Shown here: positions 46,978-58,919 of the stretch, in pieces | How the letters are laid out: each line of letters begins with the position of its first letter | How positions within the stretch are numbered: the stretch's first letter is position 1 | NCBI GenBank assembly: GCA_963995525.1 | Contig: OZ023210.1 | Location: 62,560,833 to 62,624,832 of the forward strand | Source: Escarpia spicata | Lineage: Eukaryota > Annelida > Polychaeta > Sabellida > Siboglinidae | Length of the DNA: 64,000 nt | Direction of reading: 5' to 3' | Program-made: the position numbers and the translations under genes | Notes under the pieces: generated by a model | Seen by the model: the letters and a program-made list of their open reading frames with translations, nothing else | The model's database searches: none | What the model was told of the DNA's origin: nothing

Positions 46978-47914
46978 AAGCGTGCGGACGTAACCAGCAA
47001 CAAGTAGACTTGGTGCATGTTACGCACTGAAGATTATCAAACGTCAATAACTTAAAATCTATTCAAAATTTCTGTCTGCATATATCCGGCGACATATTTG
47101 TAGATGGCATTATTATCTTTACGATGATATAAAAAACATTAAATTCCGCGGCTGGAACTCCACGTACATCCTTTTAAAATATTGATATATCCTACGATAT
47201 ATATATATATATTTTTTAATAAATAAACTTGGCTAATATAAACATAATAAACAAGGCGTGCTTCCGCAATGCAAACTGATAGATCAATCCACATACGTTG
47301 TTGCTGTTGTTGTTGCTGCTGCGGTGGTTGTTGCCAAGCCGGTGGCGGGGGTCCGTATCCTGCTGGGTTTGCATACGTCGGGGGAGCATACCCTGGTGGC
47401 ATATCTATCAATAGAACACAAACAGAAAAACGTTAAACGTACAACACAAATTTATATTTTAGGGTCCTACCAAATATTCGTTACTATTGTCAAGACTTGC
47501 ATTTCGTTGCGCAATATTTTATAAATCTATTTGTTATCACATCAGGAGATGTGGAGCCTCGCTACTGGACCCCGATAACATAGACACCTTCACGTCCGGT
47601 CAATAGTTCACTGAATTTCAAAACGCTAACATGTACATTTAATTCGATTATCTAGAAACCCATCAATCCGTACATACAAGTCCTACACCGGGAACAAAAG
47701 AGTCAGAATTAATTATTCCGGCGTATATCATTTATGAAAGCCTACGTACAAAATCGTATCCAAGGAATTTATAAAAACAATAAGTACAATTTCATTTGTA
47801 GTAGACACAAATAGCCTACATTTACCCCTGCGTTGCAAGAGAGTTGAGTCATTGTAAAGGTTTGAAAGAACCAGTGAAAGTCTTACCCACTGGAGGCGGT
47901 TGGCCAGCCATCTT
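40584..47914 (-). CDS. LITAF-like zinc-ribbon membrane protein, copy B
   Basis: Minus-strand exons: 47887-47914 (ATG at 47909-47911), 47297-47404, 42414-42588 and 40584-40689. The structure is the same as copy A and it also reads through to 137 aa. By eye about eight residues differ from A: Gly for Ala-3, Val for Glu-8, V and Q in VVAAVFGQNPV, T and V in HTIGTHAVGW, and Asp in CFIPFCMDSCKDV. The Asp matches the human family member as I recall it. Both copies keep all zinc ligands. The intron between exons 42414-42588 and 47297-47404 is enlarged by the 52-bp satellite (about 49 units). Alternative 5' exons are available from copy C upstream. Confidence 0.93.
40691..41100. repeat. 66-bp tandem array multiplying the LITAF last-exon acceptor (unit B)
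   Basis: Counterpart of 25551-25960 with a few substitutions and the same number of units. Confidence 0.9.
41461..41681. mobile_element. Foldback element with ~58-bp inverted arms (unit B)
   Basis: Duplicated counterpart of 26320-26530, with a slightly longer TA-rich centre. Confidence 0.85.
41688..42240. repeat. (TA)n-CCGGTAGACCT satellite (unit B)
   Basis: Same motif as 26538-27073 but with different TA run lengths and unit order. It has diverged by slippage since the duplication. Confidence 0.95.
42414..42588 (-). CDS. LITAF copy B exon with first zinc knuckle
   Basis: Counterpart of 27254-27428 with intact splice sites. About seven base changes from copy A are visible. Five fall in codons that change the amino acid (VVAAVFGQNPV, HTIGTHAVGW) and two are silent. 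Confidence 0.92.
42627..42684. repeat. (ACGC)n microsatellite (unit B)
   Basis: Expanded counterpart of 27467-27515. Confidence 0.9.
44134..46683. repeat. 52-bp satellite, about 49 units (unit B)
   Basis: Same unit as in A, expanded more than twofold. Blocks of several units recur in the same variant order, which indicates block-wise amplification after the A/B duplication. Confidence 0.96.
47297..47404 (-). CDS. LITAF copy B proline/glutamine-rich exon
   Basis: Identical in sequence to 30651-30758 as far as I can see, with the same acceptor and donor. Confidence 0.9.
47887..47914 (-). CDS. LITAF copy B start exon
   Basis: AAG ATG GCT GGC, then the donor GTGG|GTAAGA. It encodes MAGQPPPV. 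It differs from copy A at two positions, both of which change the residue. Confidence 0.85.
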
Positions 47915-47982
47915 CTGCAGGAAGAAAGAGAATGGAGGACATAAATATTATATCAAAACAGTACACATCCAAAATCGTGTGT

Positions 47983-48004
47983 GTGTGTGTGATCAGTGTG
48001 TGTG

Positions 48005-48052
<48 letters not shown>

Positions 48053-48060
48053 TGTGTGTG
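47983..48060. repeat. (GCGT)n microsatellite beside LITAF start exon (B)
   Basis: Longer counterpart of 31354-31408. Confidence 0.9.
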
Positions 48061-49224
48061 ATTATGGTGTTTAAAATCAATTAAAAAACAAATTATGTTT
48101 AATCATCATTTGGAGTATTTTGCCTAAAACGAAACCGTGCAACGTGATATGCCATAAAATAATTATTTGAGATTGCTGAACGAATCCAAAAGTTAGTTCT
48201 GGGGAGGTATGTCCTGGGTTACGGTTAACTTTAAAACGCGTAGATTTCTTGAGAGATTTCAATTTACCATGTCATGCAATTTTCAAAGAAAGCTTATCGA
48301 TACAAATATAATATACTGATACACATATAGAATTGTGCGCACGTGTGTATGTATGATTAGTAGCATAACATAATGCTTAATTTTTATTTGTAAATATGAG
48401 AGCAGTAAATTGACATCGATTCGTTCGATGCAGCATTCAGCAAAACCGTTGTATTGTCAAACTACACATAATAGGTCCACGTCGTATGGCCTACTACCTA
48501 CAGGAAAATTATATCGAGCGAGTTTATCAATGCAAAGCTTCTTGAAACACTGTCATTGTGAAGCTCCTATGATACAATTAAAAGTCACAGTTTTACACCA
48601 CTGTTGTATAGCGTAGGCTTAATGCCAACAATGCCTACAATGGTGCTAATTCGGTCCACCATTAGAGGGCTGGTTCGTATGTAAATTGTACATTATGCAT
48701 GCTCATTCTGTATCTGTATATTACGTTGACCGATCAATTTTGATCATTATACAACGCTTCGTCAATTCTTTGAAGAGGTTACATGCGCGTTATTGCTTAG
48801 TTCAATATCAGAAAAGGTAACATTGACGAAAAGCTGCACGCGGTAATCGAATATCGCTCTGTGCGCCGCGAATCAGATTACTAGACAATTCTCGGAGCGT
48901 GTCAGTTACGGCTGCAAAGAATGACAACTAAAAACTGAGGTCTACGCAGTCCTATTAGCTTTTTTTTCCAGCGGATTCTTTTGATGATCTCTGATAGTGT
49001 GCTTTTGTCTGCATGTATGGCAGACAGGTGGTCGAGCGGTTGAACGCCGAATTGTTGAACGAAGAAGCGGTGTTTCAATTCAACATGCCGCCGTTCCGAA
49101 ACATGGGCAATTTAATTAATCTCACGTTGTTTGTGTCTTTCGTTAGATACACTAAACACCGTTGTTCCCTTCTATCTGGTGTCTGCGACAGGGTAAGTAA
49201 CAGATCACACACGGGGGTAAATGT

Positions 49225-49418
49225 GTAACCTTTCTCGCATAGTGGTAGCCTGTGTGTTTAAACCCATTGTTTCTTGTTCAGTGTGACGACGACACTGCTG
49301 ACAACGTCGACATTTCCTGCCCGACGCCTCTCACAAGCCCGACACGGAGCAGCTCCGGTCACACTGAACAAGAACCAATGGGTTTAAAACACTGCCTACC
49401 ACTGTGCGAGAAAGGTTA
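49225..49418. mobile_element. Foldback element with ~64-bp inverted arms (B)
   Basis: Duplicated counterpart of 32574-32767. Confidence 0.85.
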
Positions 49419-50374
49419 CGTAACGATGTAACGATGCTGTGTGTTTTCTAACATTTGATCAATATTACTATCACGACTGTCAACTACCAAGACATCCCAT
49501 AAGGTGTCAGGTATTTTGCCAGTATATGCAATAGACCCATAAACACCATAACGCTTTCGCAGATACTGGTTGTTTGTTCAACGTGACGAAGGTCGGACAG
49601 AAAGTGAGGTTCATGTCCATCGATAGGTCCTAGTCGTGATAGTGTAGAATTGCCAAATTATATTCGTATTGCTATGTTGTTGGCATGACGTTGGACGTAA
49701 GCATTATCGTGTCAGCGTTTATTCCACGTTGCCAAGTCTGTGACGCGATCATGTGACATCCGTACTTGTATCCTAGCAACGACCCTTGACGGGCTATACA
49801 CAACAACTGCAAGAATGCGCGTTAGCGTCTATTGCAATCAAACGAGGGAAACAGTCCATTTGTTTTTCAGCTACACCTCTTCGACTGGTCACCTTAAGAA
49901 CGTGTATATTACTATCAGGCATTAGATATGCATGATAATTAGGTCGAGGGAGCACGACATGCAGGAAAATATCAATCCTGTTGAAAGGGGAAACCTTAAG
50001 ATCGTGTATAACGGGTTCGTCACCATCCATCAAAATACTGCTGCATCGTTTCGGTTCCATCGTAAACAATATACAATATTCGACTGTGCATATAGCCAAG
50101 ATGGCGGATCACCTTGAAAACTGGATACCAAATAAAGGCAATGACGTACGACTAATGGACACAATTGTTGAGTTACGTTTTACGTATATCGCGAACAAAA
50201 CAACTGATTTACTCCATAAAAGGTGAAAATCTTGACATTTTTGAAGATATAGAGGTTTTGCTTCCAATATTTGTGGGGTCCTAGATCATCACTGAAAGTT
50301 TGGCTGTCGATGTTCAAGCCGTCTAAGAGGAAAACGTCAACGTACCCGTATACATATACAAGCATAATATTACA

Positions 50375-50605
50375 TGCATACACACACATACATACATACA
50401 TACATACATACATACATACATACATACATACATACATACATACACACATACATACACACACACATACATACATACATACATACATACATACATACATACA
50501 TACATACATGCATGCATGCATACATACATACATACATACATACATACATACATACATACATACATACACACATACACACATACATACATACTTATACACA
50601 TACAT
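50375..50605. repeat. (ATAC)n microsatellite (B)
   Basis: Expanded counterpart of 33730-33832, with a central (CATG)n patch. Confidence 0.95.
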
Positions 50606-51752
50606 GCGCAAATTCGATTATAAGTCGATCGTAGGTATCTTTAGAGGACATTTTATGTAACTGATACTTGACATATCACTTAAATTGTTATACGAAAACA
50701 AGCGCAACATTGTCTTCTAAAGTTTATAACTAAAATGTCAACTTAACTTCACTTACGAGGTTTCATCAGAACACCAGGGATATAAATAATGAACATTGAA
50801 ACTATATTTTAACGATTAGCTCGACAACATGTTGGGTTCAAAGGGATTGCCTTTATATTTTAATGGCTTTCAATATGGTCAAAATGGCTTCTCGAAAGAC
50901 CAACTGTGGTTCATTTAGGTGTGGACAGCTCTTGCCAAATACCTAAAAATTATATTTCTGAGCATATTGACACAGCCTTCATTCCCCAAAACACCAAACA
51001 CTTGTTTCCAATAATTAGTAAACCTTTAAAAAGAGATTAAAATATACCAATTAGAAATTATCCATATCATAGAAAACCTTATATTTGGTTTCCTATTAAT
51101 CTAAACGTTTCAAGTGTCAAATATAGATTTCCTAGTTGCATTTTAAACAAGAAGAGTCACTATTTATTAAGAGATTCACCAGATTGCTGCTAAAATGTAA
51201 ATGTAAGAAAAAGGTAACGTTCACCGTAGAAAATCTCCACAACTAATACAGAGGTAGATATCACAACGTGGATGCTAATAGTGATGCCTGGCCACACTTC
51301 CAACATAACAAAATTGGTGATATAATAGGGAAACACTAAACTTTTAGTTTTTCGCTGCCGTATCAACAGACTACGCCGGTGCAGTAACAAGAAGCGTCGG
51401 TAGCGTCCTGCGAACAACGAACAACTGGCGCTAACATCAGATCTCACGCTACTGGCCAATACTAACAAAAGTCAAGCTCGAACATGAAACTTGATCTCCC
51501 GCCAACTGTGCACCTTAGTAACACTAGGTTGTGACTTCAAGCAAACTAACGACTTAGTAACAGTAAATCGTGACTTCATGCTTACTAACGCTAATTAATA
51601 TCGTTTCCTGCTAGACCGAGTTATATTTCTAAACAACGTGTTGTTACTTCAAGCATACAGGGGCATGTGAACGTGAAGGGACTGAGTGTTAAGTGTACAA
51701 CATGTGTACCACTAGTGAGCAGAGGATGTGATGAATGCTCTTAAATGGTTCT

Positions 51753-51858
51753 TTGTGTGCGGTTTGTTTCTTGTACAGTCGGTGTTTAGCAGTTAAACAT
51801 CGGATTCACAATCGAAGAAACCGGGTTTCGAATCCTGTTTCTAAGTTTGGGCAATGCT
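51753..51858 (+). mobile_element. 106-bp tRNA-like (SINE-type) insertion, copy B
   Basis: Absent from the same site in unit A, where GGTTCT runs directly into GTCTGCTTCATG near 34984. It contains a D-arm-like GTTTAGCAGTTAAAC, an anticodon-loop-like GGATTCACAATC and a B-box-like GGTTTCGAATCC. The T-arm has an extra base and the stems pair poorly, so it is not a functional tRNA. A tRNA-derived SINE head is inferred. Confidence 0.55.
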
Positions 51859-52173
51859 GTCTGCTTCATGTTGCTTCGATTCACTCTGTAATATGAGCGA
51901 GTAGGCATACATGCCTACTCACATCCAGTGATGTGAAATAGCACATCATCTTGATTATCAGTGAAACCTCGTTAGTTCACCCTAACGTACAAACTGTATG
52001 TAGCCTGATTAAAGAGTTTTCGGCATAAACTAATTGGGCACATCCGCCATATGTCTGCGCGCATTAATTGCAGCCTGGCTCGATGCTTCCCAGAGAGGTC
52101 GAGAACTAACCTTTATTTTATTTTATTTTATTTTATAAGAGGTATATTAGTGTTTTGATAGTCCGTTCCAATG

Positions 52174-52433
52174 ACATGGTATCTGGATGTACTGTCCTAT
52201 AAAAAAGATAGTAATCGTATCTACAAATATGCCGCTGGATGTACCCATGATTTGTTTTTAGGTTTTGACTTATTGCCGTTTGAACGTCGCGAATGCTTAA
52301 TCCTGCCATGTACATGCAGCGGCGGATATCATGCAAGGATGAGCATTCGCGATGTTCAAACGGCAATAACCCAAAAAGTTAACACAATCCCTGCGTACAT
52401 CCAGCGACAAACTTGTATATAATATTATTAACA
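52174..52433. mobile_element. Foldback element truncated at duplication junction (B)
   Basis: Counterpart of 35295-35584 whose right end is cut at AATATTATTAACATT, where the nested 6-kb duplication joins satellite sequence. Confidence 0.75.
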
Positions 52434-52697
52434 TTCTTACCAGTAATTACCACCCAAGCTCATTCTGGGTAATAGAACAAACAACTTCTTACCAGTAATT
52501 ACCACCCAAGTTAATACAGGGTAATAGAACAAACAACTTCTTACCAGTAATTACCACCCAAGCTAATACAGGGTAATAGAACAAACAACTTCTTACCAGT
52601 AATTACCACCCAAGTTTATACTGGGTAATGGAACAAACAACTTCTTACCAATAATTACCACCCAAGCTGATCCTGGATAATAGAACAAACAACTTCA
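52434..52697. repeat. 52-bp satellite, about 5 units (copy C)
   Basis: The last five units of the unit B array (including the GTTTATACTGGGTAATGG and GATCCTGGATAATAG variants) carried along at the left edge of the nested 6-kb duplication. Confidence 0.95.
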
Positions 52698-53296
52698 TTT
52701 TAAATGAGCACGTTCATGGAATCAAAACATAATGTTCTTTACATTTGAGTCTTTTTTCTAATTAGCGAGCTACTGCGCTAAAACACGCCTACATGGTATG
52801 TATGCATGTGCTATGTTGAAGTTCTTAACTTCTTTTAATGATTATAGTTTGTGATCAGTGTAAATAAAGACCTGTTCACACGAGCGACTTGTGCCCCAAT
52901 TGGCCGAGCACATAATGATGAGCACATAATAAAAATGGCCTATTCTAGTCAATATATATATATATATATATATTTGTAAGCGTGCGGACGTAACCAGCAA
53001 CAAGTAGACTTGGTGCATGTTACGCACTGAGGATTATCAAACGTCAATAACTTAAAATCTATTCAAAATTTCTGTCTGCATATATCCGGCGACATATTTG
53101 TAGATGGCATTATTATCTTTACGATGATATAAAAAACATTAAATTCCGCGGCTGGAACTCCACGTACATCCTTTTAAAATATTGATATATCCTACGATAT
53201 ATATATATTTTTTTTTAAATAAATAAACTTGGCTAATATAAACATAATAAACAAGGCGTGCTTCCGCAATGCAAACTGATAGATCAATCCACATAC

Positions 53297-53404
53297 GTTG
53301 TTGCTGTTGTTGTTGCTGCTGCGGTGGTTGTTGCCAAGCCGGTGGCGGGGGTCCGTATCCTGCTGGGTTTGCATACGTCGGGGGAGCATACCCTGGTGGC
53401 ATAT
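53297..53404 (-). CDS. LITAF copy C proline/glutamine-rich exon (extra 5' exon)
   Basis: Exact shift by 6,000 bp of the copy B exon, with intact splice sites. No zinc-ribbon exons follow before copy B. It can only make a full LITAF by splicing across to 42588 in copy B, skipping the copy B 5' exons. Confidence 0.85.
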
Positions 53405-53886
53405 CTATCAATAGAACACAAACAGAAAAACGTTAAACGTACAACACAAATTTATAGTTTAGGGTCCTACCAAATATTCGTTACTATTGTCAAGACTTGC
53501 ATTTCGTTGCGCAATATTTTATAAATCTATTTGTTATCACATCAGGAGATGTGGAGCCTCGCTACTGGACCCCGATAACATAGACACCTTCACGTCCGGT
53601 CAATAGTTCACTGAATTTCAAAACGCTAACATGTACATTTAATTCGATTATCTAGAAACCCATCAATCCGTACATACAAGTCCTACACCGGGAACAAAAG
53701 AGTCAGAATTAATTATTCCGGCGTATATCATTTATGAAAGCCTACGTACAAAATCGTATCCAAGGAATTTATAAAAACAATAAGTACAATTTCATTTGTA
53801 GTAGACACAAATAGCCTACATTTACCCCTGCGTTGCAAGAGAGTTGAGTCATTGTAAAGGTTTGAAAGAACCAGTGAAAGTCTTAC

Positions 53887-53914
53887 CCACTGGAGGCGGT
53901 TGGCCAGCCATCTT
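53887..53914 (-). CDS. LITAF copy C start exon (extra 5' exon)
   Basis: Identical to 47887-47914, including the acceptor, ATG and GTAAGA donor. With the upstream region also duplicated, this gives copy B a second potential promoter and start exon encoding the same N-terminus. Confidence 0.8.
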
Positions 53915-53982
53915 CTGCAGGAAGAAAGAGAATGGAGGACATAAATATTATATCAAAATAGTACACATCCAAAATCGTGTGT

Positions 53983-53996
53983 GTGTGTGTGATCAG

Positions 53997-54036
<40 letters not shown>

Positions 54037-54042
54037 TGTGTG
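53983..54042. repeat. (GCGT)n microsatellite beside LITAF start exon (C)
   Basis: Copy C counterpart of 47983-48060, with a shorter run. Confidence 0.9.
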
Positions 54043-55208
54043 TGATTATGGTTTTTAAAATCAATTAAAAAACAAATTATGTTTAATCATCATTTGGAGT
54101 ATTTTGCCTAAAACGAAACCGTGCAACGTGATATGCCATAAAATAATTATTTGAGATTGCTGAACGAATCCAAAAGTTAGTTCTGGGGAGGTATGTCCTG
54201 GGTTACGGTTAACTTTAAAACGCGTAGATTTCTTGAGAGATTTCAATTTACCATGTCATGCAATTTTCAAAGAAAGCTTATCGATACAAATATAATATAC
54301 TGATACACATATAGAATTGTGCGCACGTGTGTATGTATGATTAGTAGCATAACATAATGCTTAATTTTTATTTGTAAATATGAGAGCAGTAAATTGACAT
54401 CGATTCGTTCGATGCAGCATTCAGCAAAACCGTTGTATTGTCAAACTACACATAATAGATCCACGTCGTATGGCCTACTACCTACAGGAAAATTATATCG
54501 AGCGAGTTTATCAATGCAAAGCTTCTTGAAACACTGTCATTGTGAAGCTCCTATGATACAATTAAAAGTCACAGTTTTACACCACTGTTGTATAGCGTAG
54601 GCTTAATGCCAACAATGCCTACAATGGTGCTAATTCGGTCCACCATTAGAGGGCTGGTTCGTATGTAAATTGTACATTATGCATGCTCATTCTGTATCTG
54701 TATATTACGTTGACCGATCAATTTTGATCATTATACAACGCTTCGTCAATTCTTTGAAGAGGTTACATGCGCGTTATTGCTTAGTTCAATATCAGAAAAG
54801 GTAACATTGACGAAAAGCTGCACGCGGTAATCGAATATCACTCTGTGCGCCGCGAATCAGATTACTAGACAATTCTCGGAGCGTGTCAGTTACGGCTGCA
54901 AAGAATGACAACTAAAAACTGAGGTCTACGCAGTCCTATTAGCTTTTTTTCCCAGCGGATTCTTTTGATGATCACTGATAGTGTGCTTTTGTCTGCATGT
55001 ATGGCAGACAGGTGGTCGAGCGGTTGAACGCCGAATTGTTGAACGAAGAAGCGGTGTTTCAATTCAACATGCCGCCGTTCCGAAACATGGGCAATTTAAT
55101 TAATCTCACGTTGTTTGTGTCTTTCGTTAGATACACTAAACACCGTTGTTCCCTTCTATCTGGTGTCTGCGACAGGGTAAGTAACAGATCACACACGGGG
55201 GTAAATGT

Positions 55209-55402
55209 GTAACCTTTCTCGCATAGTGGTAGCCTGTGTGTTTAAACCCATTGTTTCTTGTTCAGTGTGACGACGACACTGCTGACAACGTCGACATTTC
55301 CTGCCCGACGCCTCTCACAAGCCCGACACGGAGCAGCTCCGGTCACACTGAACAAGAACCAATGGGTTTAAAACACTGCCTACCACTGTGCGAGAAAGGT
55401 TA
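55209..55402. mobile_element. Foldback element with ~64-bp inverted arms (C)
   Basis: Copy C counterpart of 49225-49418. Confidence 0.85.
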
Positions 55403-56358
55403 CGTAACGATGTAACGATGCTGTGTGTTTTCTAACATTTGATCAATATTACTATCACGACTGTCAACTACCAAGACATCCCATAAGGTGTCAGGTATTT
55501 TGCCAGTATATGCAATAGACCCATAAACACCATAACGCTTTCGCAGATACTGGTTGTTTGTTCAACGTGACGAAGGTCGGACAGAAAGTGAGGTTCATGT
55601 CCATCGATAGGTCCTAGTCGTGATAGTGTAGAATTGCCAAATTATATTCGTATTGCTATGTTGTTGGCATGACGTTGGACGTAAGCATTATCGTGTCAGC
55701 GTTTATTCCACGTTGCCAAGTCTGTGACGCGATCATGTGACATCCGTACTTGTATCCTAGCAACGACCCTTGACGGGCTATACACAACAACTGCAAGAAT
55801 GCGCGTTAGCGTCTATTGCAATCAAACGAGGGAAACAGTCCATTTGTTTTTCAGCTACACCTCTTCGACTGGTCACCTTAAGAACGTGTATATTACTATC
55901 AGGCATTAGATATGCATGATAATTAGGTCGAGGGAGCACGACATGCAGGAAAATATCAATCCTGTTGAAAGGGGAAACCTTAAGATCGTGTATAACGGGT
56001 TCGTCACCATCCATCAAAATACTGCTGCATCGTTTCGGTTCCATCGTAAACAATATACAATATTCGACTGTGCATATAGCCAAGATGGCGGATCACCTTG
56101 AAAACTGGATACCAAATAAAGGCAATGACGTACGACTAATGGACACAATTGTTGAGTTACGTTTTACGTATATCGCGAACAAAACAACTGATTTACTCCA
56201 TAAAAGGTGAAAATCTTGACATTTTTGAAGATATAGAGGTTTTGCTTCCAATATTTGTGGGGTCCTAGATCATCACTGAAAGTTTGGCTGTCGATGTTCA
56301 AGCCGTCTAAGAGGAAAACGTCAACGTACCCGTATACATATACAAGCATAATATTACA

Positions 56359-56570
56359 TGCATACACACACATACATACATACATACATACATACATACA
56401 TACATACATACATACATACATACACACATACATACACACACACATACATACACACATACATACATACATACATACATACATGCATGCATGCATACATACA
56501 TACATACATACATACATACATACGTACACACATACACACACACATACATACATACTTATACACATACATG
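56359..56570. repeat. (ATAC)n microsatellite (C)
   Basis: Copy C counterpart of 50375-50605, slightly shorter. Confidence 0.95.
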
Positions 56571-57716
56571 CGCAAATTCGATTATAAGTCGATCGTAGGT
56601 ATCTTTAGAGGACATTTTATGTAACTGATACTTGACATATCACTTAAATTGTTATACGAAAACAAGCGCAACATTGTCTTCTAAAGTTTATAACTAAAAT
56701 GTCAACTTAACTTCACTTACGAGGTTTCATCAGAACACCAGGGATATAAATAATGAACATTGAAACTATATTTTAACGATTAGCTCGACAACATGTTGGG
56801 TTCAAAGGGATTGCCTTTATATTTTAATGGCTTTCAATATGGTCAAAATGGCTTCTCGAAAGACCAACTGTGGTTCATTTAGGTGTGGACAGCTCTTGCC
56901 AAATACCTACAAATTATATTTCTGAGCATATTGACACAGCCTTCATTCCCCAAAACACCAAACACTTGTTTCCAATAATTAGTAAACCTTTAAAAAGAGA
57001 TTAAAATATACCAATTAGAAATTATCCATATCATAGAAAACCTTATATTTGGTTTCCTATTAATCTAAACGTTTCAAGTGTCAAATATAGATTTCCTAGT
57101 TGCATTTTAAACAAGAAGAGTCACTATTTATTAAGAGATTCACCAGATTGCTGCTAAAATGTAAATGTAAGAAAAAGGTAACGTTCACCGTAGAAAATCT
57201 CCACAACTAATACAGAGGTAGATATCACAACGTGGATGCTAATAGTGATGCCTGGCCACACTTCCAACATAACAAAATTGGTGATATAATAGGGAAACAC
57301 TAAACTTTTAGTTTTTCGCTGCCGTATCAACAGACTACGCCGGTGCAGTAACAAGAAGCGTCGGTAGCGTCCTGCGAACAACGAACAACTGGCGCTAACA
57401 TCAGATCTCACGCTACTGGCCAATACTAACAAAAGTCAAGCTCGAACATGAAACTTGATCTCCCGCCAACTGTGCACCTTAGTAACACTAGGTTGTGACT
57501 TCATGCAAACTATCGACTTAGTAACAGTAAATCGTGACTTCATGCTTACTAACGCTAATTAATATCGTTTCCTGCTAGACCGAGTTATATTTCTAAACAA
57601 CGTGTTGTTACTTCAAGCATACAGGGGCATGTGAACGTGAAGGGACTGAGTGTTAAGTGTACAACATGTGTACCACTAGTGAGCAGAGGATGTGATGAAT
57701 GCTCTTAAATGGTTCT

Positions 57717-57822
57717 TTGTGTGCGGTTTGTTTCTTGTACAGTCGGTGTTTAGCAGTTAAACATCGGATTCACAATCGAAGAAACCGGGTTTCGAATCCT
57801 GTTTCTAAGTTTGGGCAATGCT
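57717..57822 (+). mobile_element. 106-bp tRNA-like (SINE-type) insertion, copy C
   Basis: Identical site and sequence to 51753-51858, carried into copy C by the 6-kb duplication. Confidence 0.55.
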
Positions 57823-58137
57823 GTCTGCTTCATGTTGCTTCGATTCACTCTGTAATATGAGCGAGTAGGCATACATGCCTACTCACATCCAGTGATGTGA
57901 AATAGCACATCATCTTGATTATCAGTGAAACCTCGTTAGTTCACCCTAACGTACAAACTGTATGTAGCCTGATTAAAGAGTTTTCGGCATAAACTAATTG
58001 GGCACATCCGCCATATGTCTGCGCGCATTAATTGCAGCCTGGCTCGATGCTTCCCAGAGAGGTCGAGAACTAACCTTTATTTTATTTTATTTTATTTTAT
58101 AAGAGGTATATTAGTGTTTTGATAGTCCGTTCCAATG

Positions 58138-58436
58138 ACATGGTATCTGGATGTACTGTCCTATAAAAAAGATAGTAATCGTATCTACAAATATGCCGCT
58201 GGATGTACCCATGATTTGTTTTTAGGTTTTGACTTATTGCCGTTTGAACGTCGCGAATGCTTAATCCTGCCATGTACACGCAGCGGCGGATATCATGCAA
58301 GGATGAGCATTCGCGATGTTCAAACGGCAATAACCCAAAAAGTTAACACAATCCCTGCGTACATCCAGCGACAAACTTGTATATAATATTATTAACATTA
58401 CGGTGATATCAAAAATAGTAAATTCCGCTATTGCAG
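58138..58436. mobile_element. Foldback element with imperfect arms (C)
   Basis: Counterpart of 35295-35584 with the complete right end. Confidence 0.75.
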
Positions 58437-58919
58437 TTTAGTGTACAGCCTGAAACAACAGGCCGCATCGTTACTCGCTTTGCTAAACGATAGGGCGCGC
58501 TCAGCGGCACTGCCTGCGGTAACACAGCAACATCTACCAGACTGGCTGCTTTGTAACACGCAAATGACCACGTTTGAATGGGCTTAGTGACATGAGTTCG
58601 CAATTAATAATACTTTGTGGGTGGGGCGTTCTATCCAACTGTCTGTGACACGATCGTATCAGTCCAACACTCCGTAGTTTGTACTTAAGTCACTTTAGAA
58701 GATGCATACTAGTTCCAGTAGCCATTCTGTTCCCGATTTCGTTGCGAACACTTCCGACAGCGAGCAAGAGACAGCTATTTTACTCCAACTACCATCGGCA
58801 CGATTGGTTGTGACTCTGACCGTGCACGTGGTCTTCATGCACCGTGGCCTTTGGTGAGTTGGTCAGTGTGTGAAGGTGGTGATATAATTGCAGTTGTCGG
58901 TTGGTGAGCAGGTGAGCAT

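Larger units (their letters stand above)
46422..52433. repeat. Nested 6-kb tandem duplication, first copy
   Basis: The copy starts inside the 52-bp satellite and ends inside the right arm of a foldback element (AATATTATTAACATT). The next base run at 52434 returns to satellite sequence (TTCTTACCAGTAATTACC). Coordinates in the second copy are shifted by 6,012 bp at the start, 6,000 at the LITAF 5' exons, and 5,984 then 5,964 further right. It carries LITAF coding exons 1-2 and about 4 kb upstream. Confidence 0.94.
52434..58399. repeat. Nested 6-kb tandem duplication, second copy
   Basis: It is near-identical to 46422-52433 and includes the tRNA-like insertion absent from unit A. Its right edge continues into sequence also present in unit A (TTACGGTGATATC), which shows the first copy is the one interrupted by the junction. 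Confidence 0.94.

Noticed and set aside
50180..50660. Tyr-Val-Cys and His-Thr-Tyr repeat frames (also at 33529-33856 and 56164-56624)
   Set aside because: Translations of (ATAC)n microsatellites.
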